Positions 25,028 to 33,400 of a stretch of 64,000 nucleotides of DNA are shown here, in pieces. The notes below the pieces were generated by a model. That model had not been told where the DNA came from, searched no databases, and was given only the letters and a program-made list of their open reading frames with translations. The translations under genes and the position numbers were made by a program. This DNA is from [Clostridium] symbiosum (lineage in GTDB: Bacteria; Bacillota; Clostridia; Lachnospirales; Lachnospiraceae), in NCBI GenBank assembly GCA_036419695.1, contig CP143946.1, positions 1,854,001 to 1,918,000 on the forward strand, read 5' to 3'. Numbering within the stretch: the stretch's first letter is position 1; each line of letters starts with the position of its first letter.

Positions 25028-25132
25028 AGGACAGGATGATAAGAGTGAAGAGACAGAACCAGAGATATACGATCAGAAGCATAGAATCAGGGGGATAGAA
25101 GCAGAAGTATAGAATAATCGAAATTATTGCCG

Positions 25133-25161
25133 GAGAAAACAGAGATGTTTTCTCTTTTTTT
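25133..25161 (+). terminator. Strong terminator
   Basis: GAGAAAAC (25133-25140) and GTTTTCTC (25147-25154) form a perfect stem with a six-base loop, followed by seven T. The upstream gene it once served is gone or is ybaK. Confidence 0.85.
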
Positions 25162-25315
25162 ATGGGTTTCATCCTGGCGAATGTGTTGGAGTTTCTTGGG
25201 TGAGAGGCGGAGACGGGTCATGGAGGTGTCCAAACCACTATTAAAGAATGGAACGGTGAACGGTATGGCGGCGGCTGTTTGGATTGAGGTGAACGATTCA
25301 CAGAGTATGCTTTAG

Positions 25316-25333
25316 CAAATTGGACTATTCCAA
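25316..25333. promoter_or_regulatory. Upstream dyad operator of the aconitase X operon (O1)
   Basis: ATTGGA-CTAT-TCCAAT is a dyad. The whole 18-base CAAATTGGACTATTCCAA recurs as an exact inverted copy at 25470-25487. Confidence 0.75.
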
Positions 25334-25378
25334 TAATGTGAAAGAAACGTTAAGATATCGCTATTTATCTGAATTTTA

Positions 25379-25407
25379 TTGACTGGAAAATAAAATAGGT
25401 ATATTAT
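25379..25407 (+). promoter_or_regulatory. Promoter of the aconitase X operon
   Basis: TTGACT (25379-25384), 17-base spacer, TATTAT (25402-25407). It lies between the two dyads at 25316 and 25470. Confidence 0.7.
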
Positions 25408-25469
25408 TTATGATAAATCAAGAGAAAATAAAGGGAATTGCTCTTCTTTTGATTTTAAATCAATACATT

Positions 25470-25487
25470 TTGGAATAGTCCAATTTG
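25470..25487. promoter_or_regulatory. Downstream dyad operator of the aconitase X operon (O2)
   Basis: TTGGA-ATAG-TCCAA dyad inside the 5' leader, eight bases before the AAGGAGGA ribosome site; exact inverted copy of O1, 154 bases away centre to centre. Confidence 0.75.
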
Positions 25488-25504
25488 AAAAAAGGAGGAA
25501 GAAA

Positions 25505-26722
25505 ATGAAACTCTCAAATTATGAACAGGATGTGCTGAGTGGTAAGTATGGGGAAGGCGCATCCATGGCGATGGAGATTCAGGTGGCGATAGGCGAGACA
25601 TTCGATGCGCCGAGGATGGTTCCTGTGACCAGAACCCATGTGGCACTCAGCGCACAGGATGCAGACCTGTGGTTTGCGGAAAAGCTGCTTTCAAAAGGAG
25701 CGAAGTGCAAGATTCCGCCAACAATCAATCCGAGCATTTGCATCAAATATCTGGATGAACATCTTCATCAGGTCCCGGATGAGGGGAAGAATATCGTATT
25801 TGCCACAAATGAGGCATACAGGAAGCTGGGAGCGCAGCTTACTTTTGATTGTACGCCGTATCTTCAGCAGAATGTTCCGGCCTACGGAGAGGTGATTGCA
25901 TTCTCGGAATCCAGCGCAACACCGTATGTCAATTCTGTCATAGGTGCAAGGACCAATCGGGAAGGGGCAAACAGTGCCCTCTGTGCAGCGATAACAGGAA
26001 TGGTTCCAGAGTACGGGCTGCTCTTTGATGAGAATAGGAAGGCAGAAATTCTGGTTGACGTCCAGGCGGATGTTAAAACGGATTTTGATTATCAGATTCT
26101 CGGCTGGTGCTATCCGGAAAAATATAAAGGACTTGAGGTCCCTGTCTTTAAAGGGATTAAAGAAAGGCCGACGCCGGAAGGCTTCATGAATTTCGGCGCT
26201 CAACTCAATACATCGGGCTGTGTATCTATGTATCACATTGCAGGAATCACACCGGAGGCTCCCACTGTGGAAGCAGCCATCGGCAATAAAAAGATTAAAC
26301 AGGAAATCGTGATTACGGATAAAGATTTGCAGGATACGAGAGCACGGCTTTGTAATGAACCGGGAACAATTGATTTTGCGATGTTCGGATGTCCCCACAT
26401 CACAATCCGACAGGTTGGGATCATTGCTAAGGTCTGTGAGGGACGGAAATTCAAAGTAGATACGTGGCTGTTGACAAGTTCCCTTACAAGAGAGCTGGCA
26501 GATAGAATGGGATATCTGAGCATCATCCAGAGAGCCGGCGGCCATATTGTAGCCGACACCTGCATCGATGTGCCTCCATGCTGGAAACCTTATTACGGGT
26601 TGGTAGGAGTGACAGACTCTCCAAAATGCGCTTACTATAATGAAATTCGTGGAATTAAATTCTTAATCCGTCCGCTCGAGGAGGCAGTAGAGGCGGCCAT
26701 TTCAGGAAAGGTGGTTAAATAA
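25505..26722 (+). CDS. Aconitase X catalytic (large) subunit
   Basis: The 405-residue protein is an aconitase X (DUF521) catalytic domain: MEIQVAIGETFDAPRMVPVT, KIPPTINPSIC, FDCTPYLQQN, GEVIAFSESSATPYVNSVIG with GARTNREG, and FGCPHITIRQ. The conserved cysteines that hold the iron-sulfur cluster (FDCTPY, GCPH, PPCWKPYYG) are present. Family knowledge: AcnX enzymes include bacterial cis-3-hydroxy-L-proline dehydratases and archaeal phosphomevalonate dehydratase. In this bacterial setting with a transporter, a hydroxyproline-like substrate is the best guess. AAGGAGGAAGAAA precedes the ATG. Confidence 0.92.
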   Translation: MKLSNYEQDVLSGKYGEGASMAMEIQVAIGETFDAPRMVPVTRTHVALSAQDADLWFAEKLLSKGAKCKIPPTINPSICIKYLDEHLHQVPDEGKNIVFATNEAYRKLGAQLTFDCTPYLQQNVPAYGEVIAFSESSATPYVNSVIGARTNREGANSALCAAITGMVPEYGLLFDENRKAEILVDVQADVKTDFDYQILGWCYPEKYKGLEVPVFKGIKERPTPEGFMNFGAQLNTSGCVSMYHIAGITPEAPTVEAAIGNKKIKQEIVITDKDLQDTRARLCNEPGTIDFAMFGCPHITIRQVGIIAKVCEGRKFKVDTWLLTSSLTRELADRMGYLSIIQRAGGHIVADTCIDVPPCWKPYYGLVGVTDSPKCAYYNEIRGIKFLIRPLEEAVEAAISGKVVK

Positions 26723-27132
26723 TGGAACGTACATATAACTGCTCAAAAATTGCAAAAGGAACGGCCAAGGCAGAGGCACTGGTCTCCAAGGATGCAGTCT
26801 GTTTTTATCTTGTGGTCCCGGAGACCGGGGAACTGATTGAACGGAATCATGACATAAACGGGAAAAATGTGGCGGGTAAAATACTGATTATGCCGTCGGG
26901 AAAAGGCAGTTCCGTCGTACAGGCGGACGGTCTGTACAAATTGCTGATGAAGGGGAAACATCCTGCCGGATTGATTGTTGAGACGGCCGACACGGTGCTT
27001 GTGACGGCAGCGGTAGCAATGGAGATTCCGATGGTGCATAAAGTGGATCCGGAATTTTTCAATGAGATTAAAAACGGGGAACTTGTAACTCTCGACTCGG
27101 AAAATGGGGTAATAAAAGTCGAGGCGATATAA
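26722..27132 (+). CDS. Aconitase X swivel (small) subunit
   Basis: The 136-residue DUF126 swivel domain has VSKDAVCFYLVVPETGELIERNHD-type N-terminal sequence and the conserved LIMPSGKGSSVVQADGLY near residue 50. It completes the active site with the large subunit. Start and stop codons overlap by one base, so the subunits are translated together. Confidence 0.93.
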   Translation: MERTYNCSKIAKGTAKAEALVSKDAVCFYLVVPETGELIERNHDINGKNVAGKILIMPSGKGSSVVQADGLYKLLMKGKHPAGLIVETADTVLVTAAVAMEIPMVHKVDPEFFNEIKNGELVTLDSENGVIKVEAI

Positions 27133-27185
27133 TTTAAACTTGTGGGGCAGGCGCTTATGCGGCCTGGTTATTTGGAGGAGAACAA

Positions 27186-28508
27186 ATGTTAGATATTATC
27201 AGAAATCCAGTCGTTATTTCTGTCATACTGATGTGTGTGCTTTGTCTGTTAAAGCTGAATGTTCTATTAGTCCTTATCATTTCGTCCATGGCGGGAGGGA
27301 TTGCCGCCGGGATTCCGATTGACCAAACTATGACTATATTTATGAATGGAATGGCCGGGAACTCAGAGACAGCATTGTCATATATTCTTTTGGGGGCTAT
27401 CGCGGTTGGAATTGCAAAAACGGGGTTAATGTCTATTTTATCTGAAGGGATGCAACGTATATTTGAAGGGAAAAAGCTCCTGTTTCTCGCTGTTATTGCA
27501 GGAATTTCCAGTTTGTCCGGTACAATAATCCCTGTGAATATTGCATTTATGCCAATTTTGATTCCGCCGCTGATCTACATGATGAATCGGATGAAAATTG
27601 ACAGGCGTGCGGTTGCGTGTGCACTTTGCTGGGGGAACAGGGCGCCATATCTGTTTATCCCTGTGGGGTATGGATTGATTTTTCATCATCTGATTGCCGG
27701 TAATATGACGAAATATGGAATGCCGATGGAGACAATGGAGATTTGGAAAGCGATGGTATTTCCTGCCGGTATTGGAATGCTGCTGGGCCTTTTGTTTGCT
27801 GTCCTGGTGCTGTACAGAAAACCCAGGGAGTATAAAGATATCATAATAGCGGGGACAGATGCAGGAAACAAGATAGAGGGAAAAATTGTTTTGAACAGAC
27901 GGCATATCGGAGCAATCCTTGCGGCTTTATCCACCTTTATTGTTCAGTTGATATTCAATTCCCTCGTAATAGGCGGCCTTGTAGGCTTACTGATTATGGC
28001 GGTTACAGGCTGTTTTAAATACTCGGAGCTCGATGAAATTATTAACAGCGGAATTGCCATGATTGGCTGGATATCTTTTATTATGTTGGCGGCCAGCGGC
28101 TTTTCTGAGGTGATCGTGGCCACGCACGGAATTGAAAATCTGGTAGCGGTTTCTGCGGAAGTACTGTCTGCATCAAAATTTGTTTCATCCACTGTCCTGA
28201 TATTGATTGGCTTTACCATCGTTATGGGAACAGGGACCTGCTTCGGAACAGTGCCTATTCTCTCGGCCATCTATGTACCAATGTGCATAACACTTGGTTA
28301 TTCTGCTCTGGGCACGGCGAGCCTGATCGGGGTGGCGGCAGCTGTAGGCGACGTATGTTCACCGGCATCTGACGGGACATTGGGGCCAACATCAGGATTA
28401 AATCCGGATGGACAGCACGATCATATATGGGATTCAACCGTTCCGGCCGTTCTTGTATTCTCTTTACCTTTGTTTGTCATAGGCATAGTTACTTCGGCAG
28501 TTTTATAA
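27186..28508 (+). CDS. YuiF-type Na+/H+ antiporter-family permease
   Basis: The 440-residue protein has about twelve membrane segments and the motifs of the YuiF/NhaC-like antiporter family, such as SLSGTIIPVNIAFMPILIPP and GDVCSPASDGTLGPTSGL. Family knowledge: YuiF members have been linked to amino acid uptake, e.g. histidine. Placed 53 bases after the aconitase X genes with GGAGGAG upstream, it probably imports their substrate or a precursor. The substrate is inferred, not shown. Confidence 0.85.
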   Translation: MLDIIRNPVVISVILMCVLCLLKLNVLLVLIISSMAGGIAAGIPIDQTMTIFMNGMAGNSETALSYILLGAIAVGIAKTGLMSILSEGMQRIFEGKKLLFLAVIAGISSLSGTIIPVNIAFMPILIPPLIYMMNRMKIDRRAVACALCWGNRAPYLFIPVGYGLIFHHLIAGNMTKYGMPMETMEIWKAMVFPAGIGMLLGLLFAVLVLYRKPREYKDIIIAGTDAGNKIEGKIVLNRRHIGAILAALSTFIVQLIFNSLVIGGLVGLLIMAVTGCFKYSELDEIINSGIAMIGWISFIMLAASGFSEVIVATHGIENLVAVSAEVLSASKFVSSTVLILIGFTIVMGTGTCFGTVPILSAIYVPMCITLGYSALGTASLIGVAAAVGDVCSPASDGTLGPTSGLNPDGQHDHIWDSTVPAVLVFSLPLFVIGIVTSAVL

Positions 28509-28548
28509 GCAAGGGGGAGCGGGACGCAGATTGAGTATCGGAGCAGGC

Positions 28549-28640
28549 ACATAGAAGAAACAGTCCAGCTTTATGACCGGATTATCGTCGGTTTTGCTTT
28601 GCTAATCTGACGGAAAGTACAAAAAATCACGGTGATTGGA
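28549..28640 (+). pseudogene. ybaK 3'-end remnant
   Basis: ATAGAAGAAACAGTCCAGCT and what follows match 24690-24730 of ybaK; after a 75-base internal deletion the match resumes with GGTTTTGCT, the stop codon, and 30 bases beyond. The same junk therefore flanks the aconitase X module on both sides. Confidence 0.85.
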
Positions 28641-28865
28641 AGGCAAAAAGTCTGAAAATAGTTAACATAAAAATCAATAGACATAAAACGACACTTTTTT
28701 CTTATGGAAGAAATTGCCATAACTGTTATAGCTTATGAAAAAAGCTTTTGCCAAAATATATAAATTTTATGGTAAAAAACGGTGAAAACATTGTGTAGAT
28801 TTGACATAAGTGTTAACGAAAAGTTAAGCGGTACTGTATGATGTCACAAAAATGTTAAAAAGTTA

Positions 28866-28895
28866 TTGACAGTTTTTACGAAACTCCCATATAAT
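28866..28895 (+). promoter_or_regulatory. Consensus promoter of the SleB-like gene
   Basis: TTGACA (28866-28871), 18-base spacer, TATAAT (28890-28895). The upstream 220 bases (28641-28860) are A/T-rich with no gene. Confidence 0.85.
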
Positions 28896-28904
28896 TACCA
28901 CCGT

Positions 28905-28957
28905 CACTTGAAACAGGCAGTGGGGAAGGGTACCCCTGAAACCATTGCAGAACAAAA
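28905..28957 (+). promoter_or_regulatory. Structured 5' leader
   Basis: Within the roughly 80-base leader, GCAGTGG (28917-28923) can pair with CCATTGC (28941-28947) and GGGG with CCCC inside it. It might be a regulatory RNA element; no known riboswitch class was recognised. Confidence 0.35.
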
Positions 28958-28984
28958 AAGAGCCTAAAAGAAAGAGGAGAGTGT

Positions 28985-29833
28985 ATGCCAAACATTTACT
29001 CATTTCTTCAGACTGCTTATCATTTTGTCAAGTCGTTGGTTGTTAGTGTGACAAAAAAAATGTACCGTACAGCCGCAGTGCTGGTAACAGGACTGACAGT
29101 TGTGACGGTGGTATCTTTTAGTTCGAGCAGTTTTGCAGGCGCAGGAAAGACTGCGGCCGCAGCCTATCACGAGAATAGTGAGGATGAGGAAAAACTGCCG
29201 GATATGATGCAGTCGGGGGAAGAAAGTACAAGCTTTGGAACTGACATGGAAGTTCTGCTTACCGCTTCAAAAGAACAGGGTCAGCGGCTTATAGGAAGTC
29301 TGCTGGAAAAAAACATACAGGATGAACTGGCCAAATCCGCACTGGAGATCGAGGAGATTGAAAGGGAAGTCCTGATGCAGACGCAGCAGGCCGCGGAAGA
29401 AGCAGCGGAAAAAGAACGGGCCGAGCGCGCACGGTTAAAACGCGAACAGGCTGTAATCAGGTATTCGGACGATGATTACAGAGTTTTGCAGAGAATCGTA
29501 CAGGCAGAGGCGGGAATCTGTGATGAGAAGGGTAAAATTCTGGTAGCCAATGTCATCATAAACCGGGTTAAAAGCGGGGAGTTTCCAAACAATGTAACTG
29601 ATGTAGTGTATGAGAAATCCCAGTTTTCGCCGGTAATGGACGGAAGCATAAACACCTGCAAGGTGACCCAGCAGACGATAGACTGCGTGGATCGCGCGCT
29701 GGCAGGAGAAGATTACTCCCAGGGAGCATTGTACTTTATGAACCGGGGCGGATCGGAATCATCCAATGTAAAATGGTTTGACGGCCGTCTGTCCTTTGTC
29801 ATGCAGCATGGAAGGCATGAATTTTTTAAATAA
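28985..29833 (+). CDS. SleB-type cell wall hydrolase
   Basis: The 282-residue protein has an N-terminal membrane/secretion segment (about 25-52, AAVLVTGLTVVTVVSFSSSSF), a charged coiled coil (about 115-155), and a C-terminal Hydrolase_2 (SleB) domain: RIVQAEAGICDEKGKILVAN with the catalytic glutamate, VINRVKSGEFPNNVTDVVY and QFSPVMDG. Family knowledge: these are peptidoglycan lytic transglycosylases; SleB itself degrades spore cortex, but exported relatives act on the vegetative wall. No ypeB is adjacent. AAAGAGGAGA precedes the ATG. Confidence 0.9.
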   Translation: MPNIYSFLQTAYHFVKSLVVSVTKKMYRTAAVLVTGLTVVTVVSFSSSSFAGAGKTAAAAYHENSEDEEKLPDMMQSGEESTSFGTDMEVLLTASKEQGQRLIGSLLEKNIQDELAKSALEIEEIEREVLMQTQQAAEEAAEKERAERARLKREQAVIRYSDDDYRVLQRIVQAEAGICDEKGKILVANVIINRVKSGEFPNNVTDVVYEKSQFSPVMDGSINTCKVTQQTIDCVDRALAGEDYSQGALYFMNRGGSESSNVKWFDGRLSFVMQHGRHEFFK

Positions 29834-29858
29834 AGAATAATGGATTTACATTGCAAAT

Positions 29859-29904
29859 GAGGTGCTGAATCTGCCCGGGAAGGGGAGATTCCGGCGCCTC
29901 TTTT
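29859..29904 (+). terminator. Terminator after the SleB-like gene
   Basis: GAGGTGCTGAATCT (29859-29872) pairs with AGATTCCGGCGCCTC (29886-29900) with a bulge and a G-U pair, followed by TTTT. Confidence 0.8.
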
Positions 29905-30166
29905 CATATCGCAGGAAAGTGTTCCTGTCTACCGGAGCGGTTTGGAATGACTCTGGAGCCCGTCACCGAGGGAAACGGAGTGTCTGCAGAAGACGAACTT
30001 TATCATCCGGTGTCAGTATGGCACGGAAAACAGGCTGAGAATTTGTAACTAATGACGGCTCCGGAGAAAAACGGCTGGTCAATGTACATAAAATCGGCCT
30101 TGAAAAATAAAGCGTTTTACTAAAAGTTTTATAATAACCTTAATAATAATTTTATGAGGACAGGCA
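29905..30166. other. Intergenic region without a gene
   Basis: It begins with a degraded copy of the CATATCRCAGGAA hairpin (29905-29933). The remainder has only short broken frames and is A/T-rich near the pckA promoter. Confidence 0.5.
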
Positions 30167-30195
30167 TTGACTTTTGTTTAACAAAGTGAGATAAT
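30167..30195 (+). promoter_or_regulatory. pckA promoter
   Basis: TTGACT (30167-30172), 17 bases, GATAAT (30190-30195). The spacer holds an imperfect dyad, CTTTTGTT-T-AACAAAG, a possible repressor site for this gluconeogenic/fermentative gene. Confidence 0.65.
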
Positions 30196-30233
30196 TGAGG
30201 CAAATTTGAGGTGCAGTATAAAGGAGGACTAAG

Positions 30234-31931
30234 ATGTCAACAAAAGCGTACTACCCAATTAGTGAAATCGGCGCAGGTAAGCCGGGTTTTTCTAAGACAA
30301 GATCCATCATTGAAGCAGCTTTCTACGGAAATAATGTGGTGAAAGTAAACACCTTGAAAGAAGCGTATGAATTAGCAAAAAATTCTCCTGGAACCATTGT
30401 AACCGATATGCCGGTATACAGGGGTGAGGAGTTCGGCCTGGAGAAGGATGCGAAAGTACTGTTATTTAACGATGGAGCCATTACCGGACGTTATGCAACA
30501 GCACGCCGTATCGCTGGTGAGCCAGGTGTAGACTGTGCGGCCCTGGATCTCGTAGCCATGGACGCCATTTATGAGTCCCGCTGGAAAACAATGTATCATG
30601 CAGAAGTATTTGTAGGCCTGGATCCTGAATTTATGGTTAAGGCACATCTGCTGATTCCTGAGGGTGAAGAGAACATCATGTATAACTGGATGCTCAACTT
30701 CCAGTATATGTCCGACGAATATGTAAAAATGTACAAGAATTCCAAACCGGTTGGAGACGGCAGGGAAGCCGATATCTATATTTTCTCCGATCCGCAGTGG
30801 AACGGTTCCGATCGTCCGAACGTATCCTTAGACTGCCTGTCCGATCCGCAGAAGAAAACTCTGTGCTACTTCAACACAGAGACAAACTGTGCATGTATCC
30901 TTGGCATGAGATATTTCGGCGAGCATAAGAAGGGCACTCTGACAATGGCATGGGCAATTGCCAACCGCAACGGTTACGCATCCTGCCACGGCGGCCAGAA
31001 AGAATACACACTGGCAGACGGCAGCAAGTATGTTGCTTCTGTTTACGGCCTGTCAGGTTCCGGTAAATCCACTCTGACCCATGCAAAACATGGCGGAAAA
31101 TACGAGATTAAGGTTCTCCATGACGACGCGTTCGTTATCAACACAGATACCTGCGCATCCGTTGCCCTGGAGCCGACCTACTTTGATAAGACAGCCGATT
31201 ACCCAACCGGATGTGAGGACAACAAGTACCTCCTGACGGCACAGAACTGCTCCGCAACTCTTGATGAGGACGGAAAGATTCAGTTAGTGACGGAAGACAT
31301 CCGTAATGGTAATGGACGTGCCATCAAGTCCAAACTCTGGTCCCCGAACCGCGTAGACAAGGTTGATTCCCCTGTCAACGCCATCTTCTGGATCATGAAA
31401 GACCCGACCATCCCGCCGGTAGTGAAACTGAAAGGCGCATCCCTGGCATCCGTTATGGGAGCAACACTGGCTACCAAACGTTCCTCCGCTGAGCGTCTGG
31501 CTCCCGGCGTAGATCCGAACAAGCTGGTAGTAGTGCCATATGCAAACCCATTCCGTACTTATCCTCTGTCCAACGACTACGATAAGTTCAAGAAACTGGT
31601 AGAAGAAAAGAATGTAGACTGTTACATTGTTAATACCGGTGATTTCATGGGCAAGAAGGTAAAACCGGCCGATACCCTCGGCATTCTCGAAGCAATCGTT
31701 GAGAAGAAGGCTCAGTTCCACAAATGGGGTCCATTCTCCGATATCGAAATTCTGGATTGGGAAGGATTCATCCCGAACATGGAAGATCCGGAGTATGTCA
31801 GCCAGTTAAAGGCACGTATGAACGACCGTGTCAATGAGATCAAGGCATTTGAAACGGCGAAAGAGGGCTATGATAAGCTGCCTGACGACGCGCTTGCCGC
31901 CATTCAGAAAGTAGTTGATGAATTAGGCTGA
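30234..31931 (+). CDS. pckA: Phosphoenolpyruvate carboxykinase (ATP)
   Basis: The 565-residue protein is of the ATP type. It has the P-loop GLSGSGKSTLTHAKHG near residue 270, the metal and nucleotide segment HDDAFVIN near 293, and NGRAIKSKLWSPNRVD near 360. It interconverts oxaloacetate and PEP; in fermenting gut anaerobes it often fixes CO2 toward oxaloacetate. The protein is about 25 residues longer than E. coli PckA, with an extended N-terminus. AAAGGAGGACTAAG precedes the ATG. Frequent use of preferred codons suggests high expression. Confidence 0.96.
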   Translation: MSTKAYYPISEIGAGKPGFSKTRSIIEAAFYGNNVVKVNTLKEAYELAKNSPGTIVTDMPVYRGEEFGLEKDAKVLLFNDGAITGRYATARRIAGEPGVDCAALDLVAMDAIYESRWKTMYHAEVFVGLDPEFMVKAHLLIPEGEENIMYNWMLNFQYMSDEYVKMYKNSKPVGDGREADIYIFSDPQWNGSDRPNVSLDCLSDPQKKTLCYFNTETNCACILGMRYFGEHKKGTLTMAWAIANRNGYASCHGGQKEYTLADGSKYVASVYGLSGSGKSTLTHAKHGGKYEIKVLHDDAFVINTDTCASVALEPTYFDKTADYPTGCEDNKYLLTAQNCSATLDEDGKIQLVTEDIRNGNGRAIKSKLWSPNRVDKVDSPVNAIFWIMKDPTIPPVVKLKGASLASVMGATLATKRSSAERLAPGVDPNKLVVVPYANPFRTYPLSNDYDKFKKLVEEKNVDCYIVNTGDFMGKKVKPADTLGILEAIVEKKAQFHKWGPFSDIEILDWEGFIPNMEDPEYVSQLKARMNDRVNEIKAFETAKEGYDKLPDDALAAIQKVVDELG

Positions 31932-31971
31932 TAGAAACTTAAATAACAGGATGCGGAAGCATCGTGATGAA

Positions 31972-32011
31972 GGAAAGACGGTACGGCGAGGGCTGTACCG
32001 CCTTTCTTTCC
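31972..32011 (+). terminator. Terminator after pckA
   Basis: GAAAG-A-CGGTAC (from 31973) pairs with GTACCG-CC-TTTC (to about 32006), followed by TTTCC. Confidence 0.65.
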
Positions 32012-32033
32012 GTATTTGCGGAGGGAAAGAAAA

Positions 32034-32699
32034 ATGGAAAAAATCATACTGTTTGATCTGGACGGAACGCTGACGGATCCGAAAGAAGGGATTACGAAAG
32101 CGGTACAGCATGCTCTGAAAGCATACGGAATCGAGGAAAATGATTTAGACAGCCTGTGTCCTTTTATCGGCCCTCCTTTGGTGGATAGCTTTGTGGAGTT
32201 CTACGGTTTTACCGTAAAGGATGCCAGGGAGGCAATCCCTGTATTCCACGAATATTTTACAAAGCAGGGCATGTTTGAGAATAAAGTGTACCCGGGCATG
32301 GAAACGATGCTCGGAAACCTGAATAGCGCAGGCTTCACCCTGGCCGTGGCCACATCCAAGCCGGAGATTTTCGCGGAACAGATTCTTGAACATTTCGGCC
32401 TGCTTCCCTTTTTCAAACTGGTGGGAGGCGCCGATATGGAAGAAACACGGGTGAAAAAGGGCGATGTCATTGAGTATACATTAAAGCGCCTGAATGCCGA
32501 TCCGGCCGTAACACCCGTGCTCATGGTGGGAGACAGGAAACACGACGTCATCGGTGCGGCGGAGAACGGAATTGACTGCGTTGGAGTTCTGTACGGCTAC
32601 GGCTCCTCAGAGGAGCTAACGGGAGCCGGAGCAAAGTATCTGGCAGAAAGTGTGGAGGAGCTTGAAACATTCCTTCTGTCCGGTGCCTGGGAGGGCTGA
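32034..32699 (+). CDS. HAD-family phosphatase (Gph/phosphoglycolate phosphatase type)
   Basis: The 221-residue protein has HAD motif I FDLDGTLTDPKEG, a helical cap, motif II VATSKPE, and motifs III/IV with KGDVIEYTL and MVGDRKHDVIGA. Family knowledge: this subfamily includes phosphoglycolate and nucleotide phosphatases; the substrate cannot be told. ATG 32034 has GGAGGGAAAG upstream. The last codons lie inside a tandem repeat (32673-32765). Confidence 0.9.
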   Translation: MEKIILFDLDGTLTDPKEGITKAVQHALKAYGIEENDLDSLCPFIGPPLVDSFVEFYGFTVKDAREAIPVFHEYFTKQGMFENKVYPGMETMLGNLNSAGFTLAVATSKPEIFAEQILEHFGLLPFFKLVGGADMEETRVKKGDVIEYTLKRLNADPAVTPVLMVGDRKHDVIGAAENGIDCVGVLYGYGSSEELTGAGAKYLAESVEELETFLLSGAWEG

Positions 32700-32765
32700 T
32701 GAACTTCTCTTATCCGGTGCCTGGGAGGCCTGATAAACTTCTCCTGTCCGGTGTTTGGGAGAAAC
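32673..32765 (+). repeat. Tandem repeat at the 3' end of the HAD gene
   Basis: Three units of about 31-34 bases with the core TCCGGTGCCTGGGAGG begin at 32673, 32704 and 32738. The first encodes the last residues of the phosphatase, LSGAWEG, and the others follow its stop codon. It looks like slippage duplication of the gene's end. Confidence 0.8.
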
Positions 32766-32772
32766 GACAGCA

Positions 32773-32805
32773 AAAACCGTGGGGCAGTTCCGCCTCACGG
32801 TTTTT
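32773..32805. terminator. Bidirectional terminator
   Basis: AAAACCGTG (32773-32781) pairs with CACGGTTTT (32796-32804) with T-runs on both strands, between convergent genes. Confidence 0.85.
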
Positions 32806-32818
32806 AAGATCTCTTTAT

Positions 32819-33400
32819 TTAGTTTCCTTTATGCTCCAGATAGGGAGGACTCGGGATATCCGGGTTATCCTTGTTAAGTTCGTCGCGTTTTCCTTTAATC
32901 AGATAGAGGCCTGCGATGATGATGGCGATTGCCACAACACCCTGTGGCACGGTATTGGTAATAAAGCGGATCAGCTCCGACGCCTCGTCGGTCAGATGGA
33001 GGGCCGGAATGATGTACCAGAACATCAGCCTCGAAAACAGCTTCCACAGAATGCTGATTCCAAAGAAAATCAGGCAGCCTGCCACCAGTTTGTAATGTTT
33101 CTTAACGGTGTCCTGATTGGGGGAGATATCATTCCAGTGGATGATGAAGTCATCCTCGAGACTGTAAAATTCCTCATCGCTTAATGAATTCAGGTTGTTT
33201 GTGTGGAAGAAACTGTAAAACCAGACAATCGGTGACAGAAAGGTCAGGAAACTGAGCTGTAAAAAACCGGATATCCCGAGTAATGCTGCAAAGATTGCCA
33301 TGAGGCTGATCCCCTGTTTAAAGAATCCAAGATACATTTCTCCGGCGCCGGGAATCAGGGACCAGCAGAAGGTCAATAATTTACTTTTCTTTTTCGTCAT
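32819..33400 (-). CDS. Membrane protein of the sigma-factor operon
   Basis: The 193-residue protein has about four hydrophobic segments. It starts with a TM2-like SLIPGAGEMYLGFFKQGISL and a second helix, then a polar loop (about 70-100), then two more helices ending with a basic tail. It overlaps the end of the anti-sigma gene by 20 bases, so it is probably part of the same signalling unit. No function is recognised. Confidence 0.8.
   Translation of the reverse strand: MTKKKSKLLTFCWSLIPGAGEMYLGFFKQGISLMAIFAALLGISGFLQLSFLTFLSPIVWFYSFFHTNNLNSLSDEEFYSLEDDFIIHWNDISPNQDTVKKHYKLVAGCLIFFGISILWKLFSRLMFWYIIPALHLTDEASELIRFITNTVPQGVVAIAIIIAGLYLIKGKRDELNKDNPDIPSPPYLEHKGN

Noticed and set aside
25691..26545. 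Minus-strand frame opposite the aconitase X large subunit
   Set aside because: No ribosome site or domain; the plus strand is clearly coding.
28905..28957. Riboswitch (cyclic di-AMP type) before the SleB-like gene
   Set aside because: The conserved core of that class could not be matched; only a generic stem-loop is supported.
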